Of a stretch of DNA of 64,000 nt, positions 55,832 through 64,000 are shown in pieces. A model generated the notes under the pieces. The model worked only from the letters and a program-made list of their open reading frames with translations. It did not search any database and was not told where the DNA came from. Position numbers and translations under genes: made by a program. Where the stretch lies: positions 5,150,001 through 5,214,000 of the forward strand of contig NC_087178.1 in the NCBI RefSeq assembly GCF_035594125.1. Direction: 5' to 3'. The DNA is from Scylla paramamosain (lineage: Eukaryota; Arthropoda; Malacostraca; Decapoda; Portunidae). The first letter of the stretch is position 1. Each line of letters begins with the position of its first letter.

Positions 55832-58800
55832 TCCTTTCATCTCACCAAACAGCTTAAAGAGGAGGACTTGGTGAGACTACAAAAGGAATCATCGACGGCA
55901 CGACGACAATTTGACCAGCTGGAAAAAACAGTGAGACGACAGGAACAGAGACGAGCTGACATCGAGGGTCAGGTCAAAAATCTCCGTGGGCAGGTTAAGG
56001 TCAGTGTTAAAGACTTACCTTGAGGTTGTTATTAATTCACTGCAAAACATTTCGCCTAAATTAAGTTGTATAACTATATCTTTTAAACAAATAAGATTAA
56101 TGATTTTCTTTTAAATATTTGCAAAGGTATTAGAGAAGCAGGTTGTAACGGAGACCAGAATGAGCCAGAGGTCAACTCGGCAGGCTGAAAAAGTGAAGCG
56201 CGAGAGAGACGTCCTGCACCGGGCTTATGTCAAGGCTCAGGGTGCGTGAATTCTTCACCTGAGGCTTGTGATATGACTTTGTAGTTCATAAATGTATATA
56301 AAATACAACTGAAGATGTTTTTATTTTATGCAGATAATATACCATTTGAAAGTTGAGATGGTTCCATTCCATAACAGCAAAAGGCAGTCAAGCTTAAAGC
56401 ACAACAGAGAAGAGAATATTTAATATAGGATAAAATTTCTTGACCATCATAGACAACATACAAAGGGAAGATAGCTAGAAAACAATTAAAAACTGATCAT
56501 TCATTATGCTCCAACATTTGATTCCTTGGTGTATCTCTTTCAGGCACTATACATAAGCATTCAGGCCTCATTCACATCCGAGAGCTGGAAAGACAAAATG
56601 CAGAGAGAGAATTGGTGCGTAGGTCACGTGATCTAAACAAGCAGGACCGTCTCATTGATACACTCCAGCGTGCCAAGGACAGGTACACAAATCAAGCCTC
56701 ATTCACCACTGTCAGGTTTCACTATTGTTTCTTAATGTAATGAAATAATGATGGTGATGATAATACATTCAGTGGATTGGATCAACATGCACAGACAAGT
56801 GGAGGAGACGTCAAGGTTGGAGACAAAGGTGGTGGAACTAGTAGAGGAGGTGGAGGTGCGGGGAAGGGACACAGAGAGGCTGATGCACACTCAGGCTGCC
56901 ACAGAAACAAGCCTTCAGCAGGCCACCTCCCTTTCAGATGCACTCAAGACTGATAATTTCATTCTGAGCCGACACCTTCGCAATGTCCGGGTGAGTTGTA
57001 ATACTGAACTAAACATAAGTAAGTGTTTATTCATTGACTGATTTAGTCTTTGAACAGTTCTTCATAAAATACACTGTAATGAACTTTTTGGACTTTTATC
57101 AGTGGGAGCAACTTTTTTTTCAGTATACACCAGTAGGTTGTGTTGTATGAATTCTCTCTATTACTTGCTTTCCACTCAGTATTAGCTATGGGATTTAAGG
57201 CTTGCCTCTCCCTTCCTTCCCCAGACTGAGAAAGATGAGCTGCTGGAGGAGTCAAGGAAGGCTGGCTACCTGGTGACAAAGCTGCAACAAAACTTAAATA
57301 GTAGAGACACTGAGATCCAGAAACTCACTGCAGGTAGATGGAGGGGTGAAAGGTTGGAGAGGAATTCAAGCACAATTCTGTATGTAGAAAATTTGGGAAT
57401 AACTAAACAAATTGATTACTACATACAATTCGGTTTGGACAGATGTCAAAAAGAAGACCACAATTCCAAGGTTCTTAAGGCATCTTAGACAGATAAAGGT
57501 TGACCCTCCCTAATAGTTATATAGATTCATTGTTTACACTTCCATCTTCTAAGAGCACCTGTCAATTCATTGCAGAGGTATCCATGCTGGAGCGCCTGAC
57601 AGACCAGCTCAAGGCAGCAGAGCATGCAGCGAGGAGTGTGGCAGATGAGAGGCAGCGAGCAGTACAATATGCTGAGGCAGAGAAGGTGGGACTGACACGC
57701 CTCCTGCACCAAGAAGAGAACACCAACAAGGAACTGCACAAGGAGATTGAGGAGGTAGGCTGTCCAAGGCAATAGAGTTTTTGCCCTTAAACTGATGGCA
57801 TATGTTTCATGTCCTCTTTTATTGTAGGTCTTTTTGCACGCACATCATCTATCATACTTCAATATGCTCCCTTGATTTTGTCTCAGTATTTGATTATAAT
57901 TGTTGTTTAGATATTGAAAAAAAAAAAAATAAAGAGTGAAGCTTTATATTGGAGGGCTCCTCCACAGGGACAAGCTGGGCGTGCTGTGGTGACAACACAA
58001 CTGGCACGTCGCAATGATGAGGTGCGGGCGTTGCGGGAGAGAGTCAAACTGCTGGAGCATGTGCTTCACAAAGGTGACAAAGACTACAACAACCGCATCC
58101 AGGACATCAAAACTCTAACTAATGAGGTCAACTCTCTTCGGTGAGCACTCAACACCCTGTGAATTTGACATGTCTAGGATGTAGTTGGTAACTATCTTGT
58201 AAATTGAATGATTAGATAATAGCAGGATTTAAATTGTACACATAAGAAGAAACAAGTGATTACTGTGTTGTGAACAGATCAAAGAGTCTGTCAGTGTAGT
58301 GCGGACTCCTGAATAGTGTTGCCCCTTTCCAAAACCAACAGTGATGAGAGACAGGTGCTGGGACGGCATGTCAAATTGGTGGAGGCCCTCAAGGTGGAGT
58401 TGGTACGCCTTCAGAGGGAACTCATCTCATCACAGAATAAGAGGGCAGTGCTGGAGGAGGAAATCATTCGTAGGGAAAAGTCTCACCGATGGACTACTCT
58501 CAAGGTTTGTTGTGATGGCTCCACAAGTTGCCTGAGGGATGAAAGTCTATGTTGGTAATGATGGTATTGCTTTGTTATCTTATGAGGTGTTTGTATTACT
58601 GGCACATGAAAATATAGTGACATGGATAGAACTACTAAATGCATTAATATCTTCACTGCTGATAGTTTTACTGATATATGTATCTCATGCAGGCATCTGA
58701 TCCAGGCAAGTATGATCTACTGAAGAAGAACCACCTGCTGCAGAAGAGGCTTGTGGCTGCCACTCAGAGGTTGGCAGCCAGCGAGGGAGAGGTGCTGACT

Positions 58801-59651
58801 TAACTGTTTTGTTGTTAAATAGCTGTCATACATTTCTGATAATGTTAACAGCCTCAAAAGTTTTTTCCTTTCTGTTTATCATGAGACACACAACAGTACA
58901 ACTTATCACATACAGTACTACTTTGAAAATATTTTTTTGTACTGTTTACATATGAATGAAATTTCCTGTATTTCTTAATATTCATATGACAATGTGTAAA
59001 AACAAAACAATAAGAAGCCCTATCAGATTAATGAGCACTTTGACTCAGATTGCCCACAAGGAACGAGAGTTGGAGGAGATGCGACGTGTGGTTGAGCGCT
59101 CAGCAAGTCATCACTCTGATGCTGCTGCAAAGCCTCACCTCATCAGTCAGCTGCGGGCCAAGGATGACCAAATCAAGGTCAGTAACTTTGACATATATGA
59201 CAGACACTTGTGATGTGATAAAACATCAGCTTAATGTGCCTGTTCTGAGTGTGGAGTGATGTACGTGGCAGAGTGTGACAGCAGCTCTTAATGTGGCCCT
59301 GCTGGCCCAGGAGGAGGCGGAGCAGGAGAGGCGCCACCTCAGGAACCAGCTGGCTGTCACCATGCGCAAGATGGTGAGTGTCTATGGGTTTTATAGATAT
59401 ATTAAACCAAATATTTGAAATCTCTCTGTCCTTTTCTTTGCTTTTTGCTTCCTAGTGATTTTTATTCTCATATTTCTTTTGGATACCAGAATAACCTCCA
59501 GCGGAGACTACAGGCCAAGCAACCAGGCACAGATGCTGGAGGAACAGCAGCAACAACAACGGGAGCAACTGCAACAACACAGCCACCACCATCAACAACA
59601 GCAACAACAACAGCAGCAGCACGAAGGGGTCAAGAGACTGACCCAGCTTAG
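53154..59651 (+). CDS. CFAP58-like: CFAP58-like (CCDC147) coiled-coil protein
   Basis: Coiled-coil protein of the cilia- and flagella-associated CFAP58 family. Exons: 53154-53168, 53284-53360, 53656-53823, 54877-55063, 55155-55292, 55853-55999, 56127-56241, 56544-56682, 56795-56990, 57225-57333, 57576-57754, 57968-58140, 58342-58504, 58693-58791, 59049-59177, 59272-59373, 59490-59651; all phases match (2298 nt, 765 aa). Nearly all of the protein is heptad-rich and charged. Family-diagnostic stretches are [26 protein letters not shown] (human: SQLVRRNDELALLYEKIKIQ) and [26 protein letters not shown] (human: HRWRKLEASDP, IHTLQKRL). It is about 100 residues shorter than human CFAP58 (872 aa), mostly at the N-terminus, and ends in an Ala/Thr-rich tail. 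The start is in a good context (GAGATGG). Probable poly(A) signal at 60265-60270. Confidence 0.88.
53434..53483. repeat. (CT)n microsatellite in CFAP58 intron 2
   Basis: About 50 bp of pure CT, roughly 170 bp before the exon 3 acceptor. Confidence 0.95.
54050..54840 (+). mobile_element. Decayed jockey-like non-LTR retroelement, copy 2
   Basis: Same family as the copy at 38770-40238. It is strongly 5'-truncated, starting in the part after the YADDT motif (TATCAACTCGACACAA) and ending GGCCAGTGTCCTTCCTACAT plus a run of A to 54840. The longest surviving frame (54307-54711) encodes the C-terminal region ending FKREVS. It lies in the CFAP58 intron before exon 4, same strand, with its tail about 36 bp from the exon. 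Confidence 0.85.
55736..55828. repeat. (GA)n microsatellite just before CFAP58 exon 6
   Basis: About 92 bp of pure GA ends 24 nt before the exon 6 acceptor (55852). Only TGTCCTTTCATCTCACCAAA separates them, so the usual pyrimidine tract is very short here. Confidence 0.95.
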
Positions 59652-61677
59652 TGGCTTTGCCCTGGTGCACTGGGGACAACAAATCATTGTGTGTGGATGT
59701 TGAGGGCTGTCACGGATACTATCAGCAACACAGATGAGAGATGTTTTTGTTCTTTCATTGATAGAGACACTGGTGGTCTTTTAATGAGTGTGTGATCCAA
59801 TATTGAGGAGTTTATTAAAAAAGCAAAAGTACTGCCTTATAACTTGGGTTTTCTATATTCTACTATTTGACTTAGTTACCATTTCCTGTACTTACTGACC
59901 CCACTCCATATCCCTTGAAACCCATGGGAAGGAGGGTTTTAACTCATCCTGGACCTGTATGTGTACAGTATTGCTTGTTGGTGACTAGTGAGCTCCTTTC
60001 TCTCCCATTCTTCTATACATGTCTGAAGATCTCACATTCATTAGTTTAGGCTGTTAAAAGTTTGCCTCATCAGCTGTTATATTCACCTAAAAAATAGTAA
60101 GCAGCCAGTGATGATGTTTCAGTCTCTTCTTGTTTACCTATAGGAAAGGGATCAGTAAAAAGAGTCACTTTGCCTCTAACTATAATATATACTATATACA
60201 AATAATGATGACATATTATCTGTACAATACAAAAGTTGGAAGAGTAAAACTTCTAAAGTTTTGGAATAAAGAGCTGGAGGAACATATGATGTGACCATGT
60301 GGGAAGCGCATCTTTATCATTATCAACACCAGGAACCTGCTTGGCCCAACCTAAACTGCCCATGTTATAAAAAAAAAAAAAAAAACAGTTTGTGATAACA
60401 TAAAATCCTCTGCCCTTTCAGGGTAAGGATGAGACTGAACAGATTAAAATATCATCAGATCTCTCAAGTACACAATAAAATACAACAAATAGAAACATAT
60501 TCCAGTGAACTGTAAAAAAAATAATTTTGACAATAATAAGCATGTGTATATCATATAATAACTAAAATTAGTACATAGGTAATTGTTACATGTTCTAAAT
60601 CTTGGCATCAGAAAGTTACTGTTGACACGTTAGATAACACAGCCAGACACGTCACAGTGAACATGTGGAGGCAGGCCTCAGCCTCACCACACCACACCAC
60701 CTGCCCCAGGTGATGCTGGAACACAGGCTCTTTAGTATCACAACTTGGCAACATTACAACTGAGGACTGATGATCCCGCTGCCACAAAGGGAAAACACAG
60801 GACATGACTCATTTTGTCACCCAAAACATTTCTCCTCCTACACTCTACTTGGCAATAGTCTAACGTACACAATTTTGATCTCGTTACATATTTCCTAAGA
60901 TTCAATTAATTAATACTGTATATCTTACATATAATGTTTAAGTAAAGTTTGCATAAATTAAATTTTTCTTAAAACTATTAAGAGGAAGAATTTGATTGAC
61001 TCACAAGAACCTTCACAGTTGCAGCTTGGTGTGGGAAGAGTGCTAATCCTCACAACAAGTACAGCATCAGTTACATGTTGGATCATCCTATCACTATATA
61101 TAAAATGATATGGTAGTATATATAACTGTGTTAAGATATAGGTGAAAGACAAGCTATAAAAGTTGGCTGCATTCCCCTTCCAGCCAGCCACTCCCCAACT
61201 CAGGAACTTCTGAGAAAGGAGCTCATGTCTGGCTACCTCAGTGCTCCTTAGTCCACTCACTGACACTTCAATCACTCTCCCTCTCTTCTTTCTTTGCAAA
61301 AACTAACTGACAGGGTTTGACATGCAACACAGTTAAATACAATGTTGTTCACATCACTTTCTCTTAATCATATTGTCATATTTCTATATTCTCAAATGCT
61401 TTTCGAAGTCACTTTCAATTTTGTAATATGCACCAACCTTCACTATGGAACACTGAGAAAATTAAATATGTTAAGGAATACTTAAATAATTCTCAACTGT
61501 TCAACACTGAGGAGGTATTCTGAGTGATGGGACCATCTTACTGGATCCCAAGTAAACATTACTTGTACAGTGACTCCAAACTAGTGAGGAGGAAGGGCAT
61601 CACATGAAAAGTGATTCTCATGTTCCTATGCTAGAACTAGGAGAGTAACCCACTTCTGATGAAAATGCCAGGCTTAC
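59652..61677. other. Convergent 3' ends of CFAP58 and the SH3-SAM adaptor gene
   Basis: About 2 kb with no supported exon. The CFAP58 side has AATAAA at 60265-60270. An A run occurs near 60369-60385. No strong poly(A) signal was recognised for the minus-strand gene. Open frames are short and unrecognised. Confidence 0.55.
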
Positions 61678-62987
61678 TCAAGGAGGGGACTCTGTTGCAC
61701 CTCCTCCAGCCTCACTACTTTCTGCCTGCTGTGCCTCACCTACTGCCTGCTGGGGATCTGTGCCATGCTTCTGTCCCCTGACAGACACTGGCACTTCCCG
61801 CCTCACCACCTCTTTCTCAAACACACTGCGTGCTGTCACAAACTTAGCTTCGTAGTCCACCTCTGGGTCATGCCTGACCCTTGAATCTCCTTGATGGTGT
61901 GCATGGCGGGGCTGTGAGTGAGGGCTGGCTGGGAGGACAGTGGCTGGGTGGGCACGGTAGGAGTGAGACTCTGACGTGCTGGAAGGTAGTGTGGCCGTGC
62001 CACTGGTGGTGGTAGTGGCCTCTGAAGGAGGGGAGTCAAGGGCTGATCCGTGCGTATCATCTCGCATGGCTTGGCCACCTTCTCCCACAGGAATGTTGTA
62101 GGGACCCCGGGAGTGGTATCCAGAGGAGGTATCTGTGGAAGGGGTGGACTGCCGGGTGTCCAGGTTATTTTCATCAAGAACACTTGGTGGCTGAGTGGAG
62201 CAGCGATGGTCTGTGTAGCAGCCAGAGTCACGGCCATGGTCTCCCCGTCGCAGGGCTGCCTCAGTGGTCTCCAGAGTCTCCGGGAGGTCTGGCTCAGGCT
62301 CAGAATCAGCATCATGGAGCATAGCCACGGCTGTCAGCAGCTTGGCACACGTCTCTGGGTCAGTGATGCCCAGACAGTCAAGGTCAGCCTTCTCCATGTC
62401 ACGGAAGTGCTCCAGGTCTTCATACCCATTAAGCATAAATACCTGTAAGGATATTCAGGTATAAAGAGAACGAATGCCTCTGTGAATGTCCTAATATGTC
62501 TATTTATGATCAAAGAGTTACAAACATGGTAACAAACTTTAACACAGGTTTAATTCTGTGGCAACACATGTGTCTCAACAAAGCATTCAGACCTGAATGA
62601 GGTGGCTGAGGTGGAGGCGAGTGAGCAGTTCCTCCAGGGTGCGGGAGCGGCCACGGCGTGGTGTGGTGCCTCTCCCAGCACGACTCTTGCGGACGGGACG
62701 CTCCACCTCTTCCTCCACCAGGATGAACTTGAAATGCCCAACTCTGCCATCTACACAGCCCTTCCACAGGCCAGACGGGTTCTTGGCAATGATGTCGATG
62801 GTGTCTCCCTTCTGCAAGCCAGAAGGAAGGTTTATACAAAGACTATCTGAAAAGCTTCAATCTTAGAAGCTAAGATCTGAAGATATATCTATTAATTCTG
62901 CTGCTTACTAAGTAAAACTGCCTTAAGGGGATGACCATGTAGATATTTTCATTGTGAGTACTCTTATCTATGCATTTTTCCCAGGCA

Positions 62988-63028
<41 letters not shown>

Positions 63029-63302
63029 TAGTCTAGCATTTCAAAAGTTTTCTCCTGTCTCCGCACCATCTACCCTGCTCATGAAGATCCTCCTCAATGG
63101 CTCACTCTCTCCTTCTCCCAAGCCACCATCTCCTCCACCAGCACCTTGCCAGCACTGCTCACCTTGAACTTGAGTGCGTCTCGGTCATAAGGTGAGGGCT
63201 GACAATCCACCAGGGCCCGTGCACGGCCGATGAAGGGACCTGTGTAAGGTTCAGCATCTTCCCCGGAGAGGGAGGACCGGTTGCTTCCTGAGGGTGCGGC
63301 AG
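61678..63302 (-). CDS. SASH1-like: SH3-SAM adaptor of the SASH1/SASH3/SAMSN1 family (5'-partial)
   Basis: Signalling scaffold of the SLY/SASH family. Three exons: 63163-63302, 62593-62811, 61678-62442. The N-terminal part lies upstream, right of the window. Before the SH3 domain is the family's [16 protein letters not shown] motif. The SH3 domain spans the first two exons ([40 protein letters not shown]). A basic linker and [15 protein letters not shown] lead into a SAM domain ([33 protein letters not shown]). After it come RDSGCY, also present in SASH1, and a Ser/Thr/Pro-rich disordered tail ending GGGATESPP. No second SAM domain is present, unlike vertebrate SASH1, so the architecture is closer to SASH3/SAMSN1. 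About 374 residues are visible; stop at 61680-61678. Phases match at both junctions. Confidence 0.88.
62992..63024. repeat. (CT)n run in the SH3-SAM adaptor intron
   Basis: About 33 bp of CT on the plus strand (GA on the gene's strand), between the two SH3-encoding exons. Confidence 0.95.
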
Positions 63303-63871
63303 CTGTGGCCACCAACCACAGGTTACTCAGGTGTGACATTCAATGCCTCACTCGACACATGACACTCAACTTATTTTTTCTCAATAATATTCAATACTTT
63401 GGAATATCTACCATTATTAATGAAGGGATCTTTTTTGCATGAATAATTTGGTTTAACTATGCACTATAATTATAGTATATGTATCTGCCTATTTGATGGA
63501 AAAGTGCATGCACTGATGACTGTATAATGTGAGTGTTGAGGCAAAGCAAGATCAGAAAACAATGATGTACAATAATAAAACATGAATTCTAAAATATGGA
63601 GACATTTTTTTCTCTATGTAAAACAATGATGTATAATAATAAAACATGAATTCTAAAATATGAAGAGATATTTTTTTCTGTATGTCCTGACTATAGATAC
63701 TTGTTCCACTTTCATATATGACTACAGTGAGGAGAGTGCAGCAGGACACACCAGGACAGTGATGTGGTGTGATACATGACTGCACAGTCTGCCTCCATTT
63801 GTGGTCTCCTCCCTTTCATCTTGTTTCTCTTTGATATTTTTGAGGGGCAGGGACTTGGTACCAGAATAGTT

Positions 63872-63908
<37 letters not shown>

Positions 63909-64000
63909 CGATGACGATGATGATGATAATGGTGGTGGTTGTGGTGGTGGTGGTGATTATAGAGATGATGATGATGATGATGATTTTTAGTGATAAAGAC
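63303..64000 (-). other. Intron or upstream sequence of the SH3-SAM adaptor gene
   Basis: No exon was recognised. It contains a tandem duplication of about 64 bp (63559-63690, units starting AACAATGATGTA) and a GAT trinucleotide array (63872-63985) running to near the window end. Confidence 0.55.
63872..63985. repeat. (GAT)n array
   Basis: GAT repeat interrupted by GAC, GGT and a short AT-rich spacer near 63957-63966. Confidence 0.9.

Overview
This is a eukaryotic nuclear genome window, almost certainly from a decapod crustacean and probably a brachyuran crab. The evidence is an intron-rich gene layout, a full-length Relish-type NF-kappa-B of crustacean style (about 1195 residues with glutamine tracts, ankyrin repeats and a death domain), very long dinucleotide microsatellites, and decayed jockey-like non-LTR retroelements plus other interspersed repeats of a kind I associate with crab and crayfish genomes. 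There are no operons, CRISPR arrays or bacterial features. The species call rests on recollection of family sequences, not a search.

Five protein-coding genes can be rebuilt exon by exon with matching splice phases. (1) 2407-7527, plus strand: the 3' two thirds of a polo-like kinase of the PLK2/PLK3 type; the ATP-binding lobe lies left of the window. (2) 37138-18551, minus strand: a complete Relish gene in 24 coding exons (RHD, IPT, NLS, poly-Q linker, ankyrin repeats with an acidic insert, a DSG phosphodegron and a death domain). (3) 52107-44744, minus strand: a LUC7-like U1 snRNP splicing factor in 7 exons. (4) 53154-59651, plus strand: a CFAP58-like coiled-coil protein in 17 exons, divergent from the LUC7-like gene across a 1.05 kb shared upstream region. 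(5) 63302-61678, minus strand: the 3' part of a SASH1/SASH3-type SH3-SAM adaptor, convergent with CFAP58.

Region by region: 1-2406 is repeat-rich intron or upstream DNA of the kinase; 7.5-8.5 kb is kinase 3' UTR; 8.5-17.3 kb is intergenic, with duplicated segments, a foldback hairpin and an interspersed repeat; 17.3-18.5 kb is Relish 3' UTR; 31.8-37.1 kb is Relish intron 1; 37.1-44.5 kb is the Relish upstream region plus a retroelement and a cluster of CRE palindromes; 47.8-52.0 kb is intron 1 of the LUC7-like gene; 59.7-61.7 kb holds the convergent 3' ends.

The genes are not an obvious pathway. The best leads are perfect kappa-B sites in the Relish upstream region and intron 1 (possible autoregulation), a p105-like phosphodegron placed before the death domain, a possible short RHD-only Relish form made by intron read-through, a CFAP58 homologue in a group without flagellated sperm, a kinase intron whose acceptor-exon junction is triplicated, and a one-base frameshift in a C run of the kinase that is most likely a sequence error.
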